From assembly GCA_002436115.1 (NCBI GenBank), contig DIXV01000025.1, forward strand, positions 398-6,040: a stretch of 5,643 nt of DNA, written 5' to 3'. The notes under the pieces are model-generated. The model made no database searches. It was given only the letters and a program-made list of their open reading frames with translations, and was not told the origin of the DNA. Shown piece after piece: positions 1-5,438 of the stretch (positions within the stretch are counted from its first letter, which is position 1; every line of letters begins with the position of its first letter). Origin of the DNA: Streptococcus sp. UBA6071. GTDB taxonomy: Bacteria; Bacillota; Bacilli; Lactobacillales; Streptococcaceae. The translations under genes were made by a program, and so were the position numbers.

Positions 1-211
1 CTGTTGTGCTATCTTCTGCACTTGTCGAGTCTTCCGCATCTAAGTCACTGGCTTCTGCATCAGTTTCTAGAGGTTCTGTCTCAGCCTCCGAATCACAGGT
101 GTCTTCTTCAACACCTGTCACATCTTCTGCTGTTGGGGGAAGAGAATCTGTTGTGCTATCTTCTGCACTTGTCGAGTCTTCTGCATTTAGGTCACTGGTT
201 TCTGTATCAGT
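1..211 (-). repeat. Repeated acidic Ser/Thr segment in the C-terminal stalk
   Basis: The 64-bp segments at 1-64 and 148-211 match at about 59 of 64 positions and lie 147 bp (49 codons) apart, so the reading frame is kept. Each encodes a segment of the type SDL(N/D)AEDSTSAEDSTT. Most mismatches are C/T transitions. One copy touches the window edge, so the array may continue outside. Such stalks commonly vary in copy number between strains; that is family-level expectation and not shown here. Confidence 0.85.
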
Positions 212-2377
212 CGTTGGCAGAGTTGGATCTGTACTTGTTGTATCGTTGTCCATAGCTGGTGGAATTGTCGAAGGATCTAGTGGAGTTGGTGGAGTAGGGA
301 AACCGTCTGTTCCTGTGGTTGGGGGAATGGGGAAATTCCCTGTTGTTCCATCCGGTGGGGTAGGCATGGTGCCATCAGTTGTTGGCGGGGTCATGCCTTC
401 GGGCATCATGTTAGTCATACTGCTAACCGTTGATGCGGTCGTTGTTGCTGATTCGATTGAGGTCGTGATAGTATAGGTATCGCCGTCCACCAAATCGGCA
501 GAGCTATAAATCACATTTTGAAAGGCATCTTGAGACGTATAGGTCGTTAAAACATTACCAGAAGCCCCTGTAATAGTGATGGTGTCGCCTGCTATCCCAG
601 AGATATTAGCCATAATGGATGCTTGAGTAGACCCTTGGCTAAAGCCTTTCACCATAATGTTTGAACCGATGACAAAGAAAGTGCCACCTGTAATAGTTGC
701 TGTCCCATCGTAGTCTAAAGCAGTATCATAAGAAGCGCTCGGCCCTTGAACATAGATCGTTCCACCTGTAATGGTTACATTACCATTGGAATCAATGCCA
801 TCTCCTGTTGCACGGATAGTGATGTTTCCGCCGTGAATTATGATTTGGATATCGTCCATGCTTGGTCCTGAGCTGATACCTGTCGTGTTCTTTTCACTCT
901 GTGTCCAGTCAGTTGCATTGAGACCATCGTCTGTAGATACAATGGAAATGTCTCCATCATAGATGGTCACCACCTTGCCTTCAAGACCTTCAGTAGAGGT
1001 TTTTATATCAATATTTCCGCTATTGATGGTCAAGTTATTGGACGCATGGATGGCATCTCCTGTTGCATAAATAGTGATGTTTGAGTTTGTCACCTCAATA
1101 TTTCCGAGACTGATATCTGTTTCGCTGTCCGCAGAAATAGCATCATCTCCTGCTGTGATAGTCAGGGTTGCATCCTCGATTTTGATGGTATCACTAGCAT
1201 TAAAACCATCTTTGACGGTGGCAATTACAGTATAGGTTCCCCCCTCGACATTGATTGATGTCTCCGACTTAATGGCATGCTTGGCATTTCCTGTGACAGT
1301 TAGGCTTCCCGAACCATTAAAGAAGAGATTACCGGCTGCCAGAATAACTGCCTTACTGCTACTATCAGTGGAATCGGACAGATGATTGACTGATTCGGCA
1401 GCCAGCGTGAGGGTTAGACTGGCTGAACTTTCAGAGACAATGGCAGCATCTGTCCCTGTCATGTTGAGATTATCTAGGATAAGCTGAACAGCTTCCGTAA
1501 CACTTTCTGCAATAACTAGCTGAACACCGTCAGAGCTTCCTGTCAACAGGTAAGAACCGCCACTTGTAATGGTTACAGTCTTTCCTGAGATGCTAACAGA
1601 TTGGCTATCGCTTGTCGCACTGTTAGCAGATAACTCAATGACAGCTACATCTGTCAGAGAACTTGTTTCTTGGACTTCTGTCAAATAATTAATCGCTTCT
1701 GCTAATTGTATTACAGTGGCTTCGTCTTCCGTTTCAGATACCGCTGTCTCCGTATTTTCACTGGTTATGTCTTGGGAAGCCATCGCTAGTATGTCTTCTT
1801 GATTTCCTTCCGTACGGGTTGAGACCGTTTCTTCAATATTCACAGCTTCTGCTTGTGTTTCCTCCAGTTCAGACACCGAAGTGGTTGCCGATTGCAGACT
1901 GGTGCTTGTTTCATCTGTAGTAAGTGTTGTGCTTTCTGTTGTCTCTGCTTGCGCATCAGTTACTACTGAGCTTACGGTTGTTGCTTCCGTAGCGACTGGT
2001 TCGCTAGATGTCTCTGTTGTCTCTACCTGCGCATCAGTTACCGCAGAACTGGCGGTTGTTGCTTCCAAAGCGACAGATTCGCTAGATGTCTCTGCTGTCT
2101 CTGTCGCAACTTCTGTTGTAGAGACTGTATCTGTACTTGCTGTTGAAGTCTCATTATCCGTGCCTGTGCTCTCAGTGGTCTCCGTCACAAGGATAGTTTG
2201 GTCTTCTTCGGTACTTACCTTTTCAACTTGCGCATTCGTCTCTACTTCCTCAGCACGCACCACATTTTGCTGGCTCGCTAGAGAGAGGGTCACTGTTGTG
2301 CCAAGTCCGATCACCGTTGCTGTCAATAATTTTTTTCGAGAATTTAAAAGAGTATCTAGTACATTTATTTTTGTCAT
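1..2377 (-). CDS. Secreted surface protein with Cthe_2159/DUF4353-type carbohydrate-binding beta-helix domain (3' end outside window)
   Basis: The frame is open without a stop from the ATG at 2375-2377 to the left edge, giving at least 792 residues. Residues 1-42 form a signal peptide: a basic stretch (SRKK), a hydrophobic core, and a likely cleavage after VRA, before EE. There is no YSIRK motif. Residues about 43-255 are rich in Thr, Ser, Glu and Ala and contain a 26-residue duplication. Residues about 255-640 are a repetitive beta-strand domain with recurring Gly-Asp-Asp, Asp-Gly-Leu-Asn-Ala and Gly-Asp-Gly-Ile-Asp turns and TITGGT strands. This is characteristic of the Cthe_2159 carbohydrate-binding family, whose Clostridium thermocellum founder is a calcium-binding beta-helix that binds cellulose and pectin-like sugars. 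A Pro-rich linker follows (about 655-710), then an acidic Ser/Thr repeat tail. The start is supported by an AAAGGA Shine-Dalgarno at 2385-2390. Adhesion to glycans or cell-wall display is inference; no sorting signal is visible inside the window. Confidence 0.9.
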   Translation of the reverse strand, partial: MTKINVLDTLLNSRKKLLTATVIGLGTTVTLSLASQQNVVRAEEVETNAQVEKVSTEEDQTILVTETTESTGTDNETSTASTDTVSTTEVATETAETSSESVALEATTASSAVTDAQVETTETSSEPVATEATTVSSVVTDAQAETTESTTLTTDETSTSLQSATTSVSELEETQAEAVNIEETVSTRTEGNQEDILAMASQDITSENTETAVSETEDEATVIQLAEAINYLTEVQETSSLTDVAVIELSANSATSDSQSVSISGKTVTITSGGSYLLTGSSDGVQLVIAESVTEAVQLILDNLNMTGTDAAIVSESSASLTLTLAAESVNHLSDSTDSSSKAVILAAGNLFFNGSGSLTVTGNAKHAIKSETSINVEGGTYTVIATVKDGFNASDTIKIEDATLTITAGDDAISADSETDISLGNIEVTNSNITIYATGDAIHASNNLTINSGNIDIKTSTEGLEGKVVTIYDGDISIVSTDDGLNATDWTQSEKNTTGISSGPSMDDIQIIIHGGNITIRATGDGIDSNGNVTITGGTIYVQGPSASYDTALDYDGTATITGGTFFVIGSNIMVKGFSQGSTQASIMANISGIAGDTITITGASGNVLTTYTSQDAFQNVIYSSADLVDGDTYTITTSIESATTTASTVSSMTNMMPEGMTPPTTDGTMPTPPDGTTGNFPIPPTTGTDGFPTPPTPLDPSTIPPAMDNDTTSTDPTLPTTDTETSDLNAEDSTSAEDSTTDSLPPTAEDVTGVEEDTCDSEAETEPLETDAEASDLDAEDSTSAEDSTT
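1936..2091 (-). repeat. Tandem 78-bp duplication in the N-terminal stalk
   Basis: Two adjacent 78-bp units (1936-2013 and 2014-2091) encode the 26-residue pattern ETSSE(S/P)VA(L/T)EATT(A/V)SS(A/V)VTDAQ(V/A)ETT. The length is a multiple of three, so copy number can change without breaking the frame. The stalk sits between the signal peptide and the beta-helix domain. Confidence 0.9.
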
Positions 2378-2384
2378 AAACAAT

Positions 2385-2390
2385 TCCTTT
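2385..2390 (-). promoter_or_regulatory. Ribosome binding site of the surface protein
   Basis: Reads AAAGGA on the minus strand, 7 nt before the ATG. It fixes the start immediately ahead of a canonical signal peptide. Confidence 0.75.
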
Positions 2391-2498
2391 CTTGATAGAG
2401 GGATATTTTCAAAATGGGGATTTTTAGCTCAAGTTTACAGATATATCGATTTGTGCTATGCCAAATAAGTTCATTATTTTAAAAACATGTCACAACTC

Positions 2499-2508
2499 TT
2501 CCTAGGAA
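2499..2508. other. Perfect 10-bp palindrome in the predicted leader of the surface gene
   Basis: TTCCTAGGAA is a perfect palindrome about 120 bp upstream of the surface protein start. It lies downstream of the predicted promoter, within the presumed 5' untranslated region. It could be a repressor half-site pair or chance; nothing else identifies a binding protein. Confidence 0.3.
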
Positions 2509-2561
2509 ATATGAAACGAAAGCCTGACTTTAGGAAGCCCTCTCCTATCGTCATGGATGCT

Positions 2562-2567
2562 ATAATA
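2562..2567 (-). promoter_or_regulatory. Candidate -10 box for the surface protein gene
   Basis: TATTAT on the minus strand begins 10 bp after the last of four TTAAG half-sites. It has no good -35 hexamer, as expected for a promoter activated by a response regulator bound in that place. Transcription would start near 2555, giving a leader of about 178 nt. The same AT stretch also reads TGCTATAAT on the plus strand (2559-2567 region), so a divergent start is possible. Confidence 0.45.
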
Positions 2568-2577
2568 CTGCCCAAAA

Positions 2578-2616
2578 CTTAAGAGCTTCTTAAGAAAAAC
2601 TTAACATTTTCTTAAG
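2578..2616 (-). promoter_or_regulatory. Array of four NTTAAG half-sites with 11-bp period (CiaR-like response regulator site)
   Basis: Read on the minus strand, the hexamers are CTTAAG (2611-2616), GTTAAG (2600-2605), CTTAAG (2589-2594) and CTTAAG (2578-2583), each separated by exactly 5 bp. OmpR-family regulators bind direct repeats at one-helical-turn spacing. The streptococcal CiaR consensus, as I recall it, is NTTAAG-N5-WTTAAG. Here the base before TTAAG is C or G where CiaR sites usually have A or T, so another OmpR-type regulator is also possible. CTTAAG is self-complementary, so orientation rests on the -10 box at 2562-2567. Confidence 0.6.
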
Positions 2617-2682
2617 AAGAAAACTAAAAATGTTAAATCTATTCCCCATCTGATGCTGAGTATTCTCTATCCTCTTAAAGAG

Positions 2683-2720
2683 AAAAAGCTGTCTACTCCT
2701 AGAAGAATAAACAGCTTTTT
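2683..2720. terminator. Bidirectional intrinsic terminator
   Basis: The perfect 10-bp arms AAAAAGCTGT (2683-2692) and ACAGCTTTTT (2711-2720) leave an 18-nt loop and give a T-run on either strand. On the minus strand it would end transcripts coming from the DUF960/DUF1912 unit before they reach the surface gene promoter. On the plus strand it could end a short transcript starting near 2573. Confidence 0.75.
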
Positions 2721-2742
2721 AATGTGTCGAAACCATTGGTTC

Positions 2743-2897
2743 AAGTGGCTTTCTAGAAAAGACCTCCCCGTAAAGCAAGCCACTTATAAAAGTCCCAATC
2801 GTTTTAGGACTTTGGTGTCCCAAATGACTAGAGAAGCACTAACGACTGGTAGTATGATAAGGGACGCGATTCTTCTCCAGAAGGTTTTTGTTAGTGC
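2743..2897. repeat. Cluster of consecutive inverted repeats
   Basis: Three perfect inverted repeats follow each other: an 8-bp pair AAGTGGCT/AGCCACTT at 2743-2750 and 2778-2785, a 7-bp pair AAAGTCC/GGACTTT at about 2788-2812, and an 8-bp pair GCACTAAC/GTTAGTGC at 2836-2843 and 2890-2897. The middle pair has a short T-rich flank on the minus strand and overlaps the end of the 61-codon frame, so it could act as a weak terminator. No known repeat family is recognised. Confidence 0.45.
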
Positions 2898-2969
2898 AAG
2901 AAGGTTGCCCAAGAAAACCCTAAAGAAAATGAGGGTCACAAAATCATGACCACTCTTTTTAGTCCTCAT
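2784..2969 (-). CDS. Possible small hydrophobic protein (61 aa), doubtful
   Basis: From the ATG at 2967-2969 this frame encodes a basic start (MRTKKSGHD) and two hydrophobic stretches, FVTLIFFRVFLGNLLAL and IASLIILPVVSASLVIW, separated by a short charged segment. That would suit a small membrane protein. It lies on the same strand about 110 bp after DUF1912 and before the terminator at 2683-2720. Against it: the only purine-rich stretch upstream, AGGGAGA, is about 13 nt from the ATG, the 3' end overlaps an inverted repeat, and I recognise no family. It may be part of a decayed gene together with the frame at 2959-3054. Confidence 0.22.
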   Translation of the reverse strand: MRTKKSGHDFVTLIFFRVFLGNLLALTKTFWRRIASLIILPVVSASLVIWDTKVLKRLGLL

Positions 2970-3054
2970 GAAAGGAACCAATCTCCCTTAGGCCTAGCCC
3001 ACTTACCATTACTAAGGGTATCCCATCTGCTATTACGTCAAAAGGCTCAGCTAT
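2959..3054 (-). pseudogene. Possible remnant small gene: good Shine-Dalgarno, but ATA where a start codon would be
   Basis: A full-strength Shine-Dalgarno, AAAGGAGG (3061-3068), is followed after 6 nt by ATA (3052-3054) and 30 further open codons, beginning AEPFDVIADGIPLVMV and ending GSFHED. The stop at 2959-2961 overlaps the ATG of the next frame by 11 bp, a geometry seen in translational coupling and also after a frameshift. Rare codons (ATA, CTA, AGG) are common in it. It could be a gene whose start codon mutated, an AUA-initiated peptide, or chance. Confidence 0.2.
2985..3018. repeat. Inverted repeat downstream of DUF1912
   Basis: The perfect 7-bp arms CCCTTAG (2985-2991) and CTAAGGG (3012-3018) flank a 20-nt loop. 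A second compound stem lies just to the left, with ATGAGG at 2929-2934 pairing with CCTCAT at 2964-2969. No T-run follows on either strand, so this is not a standard terminator. Confidence 0.35.
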
Positions 3055-3082
3055 TTTTTGCCTCCTTTAGAAGGGAGACAGA

Positions 3083-3337
3083 TTAGTATTCCCGTTTGCC
3101 AAAAAGACCATCAGGCACTTCATGAAATCCCTTGCCTGCTCTATAATTATCGAACTTCCCTAGGAGGAAGTTGTAAGCATCCCGCTTGGCTTCATAGCGC
3201 AGATAAGCTTCCCTTGCTGACGCATCTCCTTTTGTCTCAAAAACATCTTGGCTCGTCTTCATAGCCATTTCATTTACCATTACCTGGCTATTGACCCAAG
3301 CTTCAAAGTCGGTTAAAAATTCTTTTTCGTAATGCAT
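3083..3337 (-). CDS. DUF1912 family protein, function unknown
   Basis: An 84-residue, highly charged protein without signal peptide or membrane segment, so presumably cytoplasmic. The start MHYEKEFLTDFEAWVNSQ, the central AREAYLRYEAKRDAYNFLLGKFDNY and the end FHEVPDGLFGKREY match the DUF1912 family as I know it, a short family known mainly from streptococci. Length is normal for the family. It looks largely helical. The ATG is preceded by AGAGGA at 3341-3346, 3 nt from the ATG, with AGAGGC further upstream. It is the second gene of a unit with the DUF960 gene, 29 bp downstream of that gene's stop. No biochemical role is known to me. Confidence 0.85.
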   Translation of the reverse strand: MHYEKEFLTDFEAWVNSQVMVNEMAMKTSQDVFETKGDASAREAYLRYEAKRDAYNFLLGKFDNYRAGKGFHEVPDGLFGKREY

Positions 3338-3366
3338 CGTTCCTCTGCCTCTCCAATAAGTTTAGC

Positions 3367-3684
3367 TTAAATCATGTGAATTTCTTCCGGTAAGGTGACA
3401 GTTTCACGACCATTTCGATCCACCACATAAACCGTATGTGGGAAAAAGTGGTTAAAGTCCTTGTCATAATCAAAGGTAATCGTCAACGGAAAACCATCTT
3501 GTGAAAAGCTAATGGAAAGCTTCCCTCGCCGATTCATAAGACGAAACTTCAGGATCGGTCTTAGCGGAAAAACCCCTTTAAGGTTGTTATCAATAATTTC
3601 CCAAAAGAGATCGATCACCTCACCTGAGAGAATGGTGACAATCCCAAAACTGGCATAGCGTCCACGTGTATTTGAAAATGCCAT
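3367..3684 (-). CDS. DUF960 family protein, function unknown
   Basis: A 105-residue protein beginning MAFSNTRGRYASFGIVTIL and ending YVVDRNGRETVTLPEEIHMI. It fits the DUF960 family, small proteins of low-GC Gram-positive bacteria with no assigned function. There is no signal peptide or clear membrane span. Alternating hydrophobic residues (KLSISFSQDGFPLTITFDYD) suggest a compact alpha/beta fold. AGAGAGG (3691-3697), 6 nt before the ATG, supports the start. It heads the unit that continues with DUF1912, and transcription probably starts at 3862, through the folded leader described separately. Confidence 0.85.
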   Translation of the reverse strand: MAFSNTRGRYASFGIVTILSGEVIDLFWEIIDNNLKGVFPLRPILKFRLMNRRGKLSISFSQDGFPLTITFDYDKDFNHFFPHTVYVVDRNGRETVTLPEEIHMI

Positions 3685-3690
3685 CTAAAT

Positions 3691-3697
3691 CCTCTCT
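3691..3697 (-). promoter_or_regulatory. Ribosome binding site of the DUF960 gene
   Basis: AGAGAGG on the minus strand, 6 nt before the ATG. It lies only about 20 nt downstream of the last paired base of the folded leader, so leader structure could influence its accessibility. Confidence 0.7.
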
Positions 3698-3718
3698 TTC
3701 TATCCTTTGCAAAACCGT

Positions 3719-3863
3719 TAACAATGACCAACTCAAGAAAGGCGCTTGAGTAGCACCTAGACTCTGAAATGCCTATCCGTGGATAAGCGATTTTGCTCTA
3801 GGTAGATGTGTCATCTCTCTGTCCGTTTTAGGTTAGGCTTTACGCCATATTCACTTATCGTTA
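3719..3863 (-). ncRNA. Candidate structured RNA: 5' leader of the DUF960-DUF1912 unit or separate small RNA
   Basis: The first and last segments of this stretch can pair: minus-strand TAACGAT (3857-3863) with ATTGTTA (3719-3725), 7 bp with one G-U. Between them lie, in transcript order, four hairpins: GGC/GCC around GTAAA (3836-3846); AGATG/CATCT (3804-3816); a long compound stem ACCTAGA/TCTAGGT (3797-3803 with 3755-3761) enclosing GCTTATC/GATAGGC and AAAT/ATTT; and ACTCAAG/CTTGAGT (3745-3751 with 3731-3737). This resembles a closed multibranch fold. A promoter sits exactly upstream. No long T-run follows, only TTTT after the closing stem, which favours read-through into DUF960. I do not recognise it as any of the RNA families whose consensus I can recall (T-box, TPP, tmRNA, RNase P, 6S). 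Confidence 0.5.
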
Positions 3864-3868
3864 TGTTG

Positions 3869-3897
3869 ATTTTACTGCAAAGTTCGTAAAAATGCAA
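3869..3897 (-). promoter_or_regulatory. Sigma-70-type promoter upstream of the structured RNA and DUF960
   Basis: On the minus strand, TTGCAT (3892-3897) and TAAAAT (3869-3874) are separated by the ideal 17 bp. Transcription would start near 3862, the 5' base of the predicted closing stem of the RNA. It is the best promoter in the 353-bp gap between Ntdp and DUF960. Confidence 0.6.
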
Positions 3898-3998
3898 GTC
3901 TAGACAATGGGAAATCAGGGGTACCTTATTGTCACTACTGACGAGCAATTAGCCTCTCCTTAAGCATCCCTTGAGATAAGTTTCCTAAGGACTATGGC

Positions 3999-4027
3999 AA
4001 AGAAAAAGCCGAGAGTGGTTCTCGGCT
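3999..4027 (-). terminator. Intrinsic terminator of the Ntdp gene
   Basis: On the minus strand, AGCCGAGA and TCTCGGCT form a perfect 8-bp GC-rich stem with a 5-nt loop (4007-4027), followed by TTTTCTTT. It begins about 10 bp after the Ntdp stop codon and separates this gene from the DUF960 unit. The roughly 100 bp between it and the next promoter show nothing I can identify. Confidence 0.9.
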
Positions 4028-4037
4028 TCATGCGACT

Positions 4038-4571
4038 TTAACGATTTTTTAGTTCAACATATCGTTTGTACCAAATCTTAACATAGGCTGGAGAAAAAGG
4101 TCCCTTCCCTTCATTAATCCAATCGACTAAGATCTTAACATTTTCCTTCAAAATATAGTCCAAATCCTTGGAATAGTTCATCTTTCGCTTGTGACGCTCG
4201 TACTCCTCTACATCTAGCAATCGCTTCTCCCCATTAACAAAGACTTTGACATCTAGGTCGTAATCAATGTATTTAAGCGCCTCACGGTCAAGAACGTAGG
4301 GGCTAGCTAAATTACAGTAGTAGGACACACCTGCCTCACGTATCATAGCAATGATATTGAACCAATATTTTTTGTGAAAATAGACAATAGCGGGCTCACG
4401 TGTCACCCATCGTCGGCCGTCATTTTCCGTTACGATCGTGTGATCGTTAACACCAATGATGGCATTTTCTGTTGTTTTGAGTACCATAGTATCTCGCCAA
4501 GTCCTATGCAAGCTACCGTCATGTTTATAACTTTGAATTGTAATAAAGTCGCCTTCTTTTGGTAGTTTCAT
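4038..4571 (-). CDS. ntdP: Nucleoside tri-/diphosphate phosphatase (DUF402 family, Ntdp)
   Basis: A 177-residue cytoplasmic protein of the DUF402 family. Members hydrolyse nucleoside tri- and diphosphates with a divalent metal. The characteristic start [20 protein letters not shown] and the WRDT segment are present. Residues I recall as functional in the characterised Staphylococcus aureus family member fall at the expected numbers: Arg23 (proton donor), Asn87, Asp103, Asp105, Asp107, Asp120 and Glu123 (metal binding). The C-terminal half is helical ([20 protein letters not shown]). Length is normal. The recX stop lies 84 bp upstream, and a hairpin in that gap suggests some separation from recX. 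The Shine-Dalgarno is weak; the start rests on family conservation. The physiological substrate is not evident. Confidence 0.93.
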   Translation of the reverse strand: MKLPKEGDFITIQSYKHDGSLHRTWRDTMVLKTTENAIIGVNDHTIVTENDGRRWVTREPAIVYFHKKYWFNIIAMIREAGVSYYCNLASPYVLDREALKYIDYDLDVKVFVNGEKRLLDVEEYERHKRKMNYSKDLDYILKENVKILVDWINEGKGPFSPAYVKIWYKRYVELKNR

Positions 4572-4598
4572 GGCTTACCAACTTTCTACAATTTGAAG

Positions 4599-4604
4599 GT
4601 TATA
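4599..4604 (-). promoter_or_regulatory. Candidate -10 box for the Ntdp gene
   Basis: TATAAC on the minus strand would start transcription near 4592, about 21 nt before the Ntdp ATG. No convincing -35 hexamer lies 17 bp upstream. An alternative extended -10 is TGGTAGACT just upstream. The presence of a hairpin between recX and this point makes an own promoter reasonable, but the gene could also be read from recX. Confidence 0.3.
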
Positions 4605-4626
4605 CTCCATTAGTCTACCATAAAAC

Positions 4627-4648
4627 CATGAAAATTTCATGTTTTTTT
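4627..4648. terminator. Weak terminator-like hairpin between recX and Ntdp
   Basis: The nearly palindromic CATGAAAATTTCATG (4627-4641) is followed on the plus strand by seven T. On the minus strand the hairpin is preceded by A residues and followed only by GGTTTTATGG. The T-run faces the plus strand, where I see no gene, so its strength for recX transcripts is doubtful. It starts within 30 bp of the recX stop. Confidence 0.35.
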
Positions 4649-4655
4649 ACTAACT

Positions 4656-5432
4656 TTATAAATATTCTCTAAGGGCAGTCTGGATGTCTGAAAAGTCATA
4701 GCCTTTACGGGCCAAGGCCTGAGTTAAGCGCTGTTTGAGCTCATAGCCTTCATATTTTTTGCTGTATTTGCGTTCTTGTTTAGCCAACTCTTTAAAGAGC
4801 AAATCCTGCTCACTCTCCTCATCCTTTTCAATTTGGATTTGGGAAATAGCCGAGCTGGCTTGTTGATAGGAAAACCCTTTGTTGATAATGTTCTGGGTCA
4901 GCTTCTCTTTCAATTTCTTGGCAGGCAACTTTCCCTCGTACTTGCCTAGCATTTTTTCAGTCACCTTGAAAAGCAAGTCCTCAAAATCAGAGGCAGCTAG
5001 GAGTTGATCAACCAAAGAAGCTGAAATTCCTTTCTGAACCAACTTTTGCTTGAGAAGATAGGGACCCTTATCACCTGATAGAAGATTCTGATCGATAAAG
5101 GCTTGTGCATACTGGTTGTCATCCAACCATTTGTCAGCCTTGAGATTGGCAAGCACCTGCTCTATCGTTTCAGCTTCAATCTCCTGTTTAGTCAGGTAGT
5201 CTCTGACTTCCTTGACCGTCCGTTGCTTAAAGGATAGGTGATAGAGAGCCAGATTTTTCCCATGGGAAAACTGAGCAAACGCCTTAATCTCAGCCAAGTC
5301 TTGCTGACTGAGCTCCTTATCCTTGGACAACATAAAGCGAATAAGGGTATCCTCCGTCACATAGAGCCTGTCAGTAGCATCTAGCTCCACAAGATAAAGC
5401 CGCTTTTTCTTTTCAATTTTTGTGATTTTCAT
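4656..5432 (-). CDS. recX: RecX, regulatory protein of RecA
   Basis: A full-length 258-residue RecX, the length usual in streptococci. RecX binds RecA and limits filament growth on single-stranded DNA, tempering recombination and DNA repair. The N-terminal 60 residues ([18 protein letters not shown] onward) form the extension found in Firmicutes. Successive three-helix RecX repeats follow: [20 protein letters not shown] near residue 60, [19 protein letters not shown] near 125, [20 protein letters not shown] near 168 and [20 protein letters not shown] near 228. The start matches orthologues, yet no Shine-Dalgarno precedes it and an extended -10 lies 6 bp away, so the mRNA may lack a leader. 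It is followed on the same strand by the Ntdp gene and preceded by trpA. Confidence 0.97.
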   Translation of the reverse strand: MKITKIEKKKRLYLVELDATDRLYVTEDTLIRFMLSKDKELSQQDLAEIKAFAQFSHGKNLALYHLSFKQRTVKEVRDYLTKQEIEAETIEQVLANLKADKWLDDNQYAQAFIDQNLLSGDKGPYLLKQKLVQKGISASLVDQLLAASDFEDLLFKVTEKMLGKYEGKLPAKKLKEKLTQNIINKGFSYQQASSAISQIQIEKDEESEQDLLFKELAKQERKYSKKYEGYELKQRLTQALARKGYDFSDIQTALREYL

Positions 5433-5438
5433 AGACTT

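Noticed and set aside
6..476. Plus-strand open frame of 156 codons across the C-terminal stalk
   Set aside because: It is antisense to the surface protein. Its Ser/Val-rich composition is the mirror of Thr/Asp/Glu/Ser-rich codons, and it has no convincing ribosome binding site. The frame at 4-255 and that at 1881-2468 are rejected for the same reason.
2653..2949. Plus-strand open frame of 98 codons
   Set aside because: It runs through the bidirectional terminator hairpin and several inverted repeats, has no clear Shine-Dalgarno, and its basic, low-complexity product matches no family I know.
3058..3264. Plus-strand open frame of 68 codons
   Set aside because: It is antisense to the DUF1912 gene, which has family conservation and a ribosome binding site.
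3719..3863. Known riboswitch, T-box, tmRNA, 6S or RNase P RNA
   Set aside because: None of the conserved motifs I can recall for these families (for example the T-box AGGGUGG or RNase P GAGGAAAGUCC) is present. A covariance search would be needed to exclude less familiar families.
3880..3893. Competence (ComX/SigX) box-like TACGAACT in the DUF960 promoter spacer
   Set aside because: It matches only 6 of 8 positions of TACGAATA, and the same place already holds a well-spaced sigma-70 promoter.
4374..4565. Plus-strand open frame of 63 codons
   Set aside because: It lies wholly within the antisense strand of the Ntdp gene.
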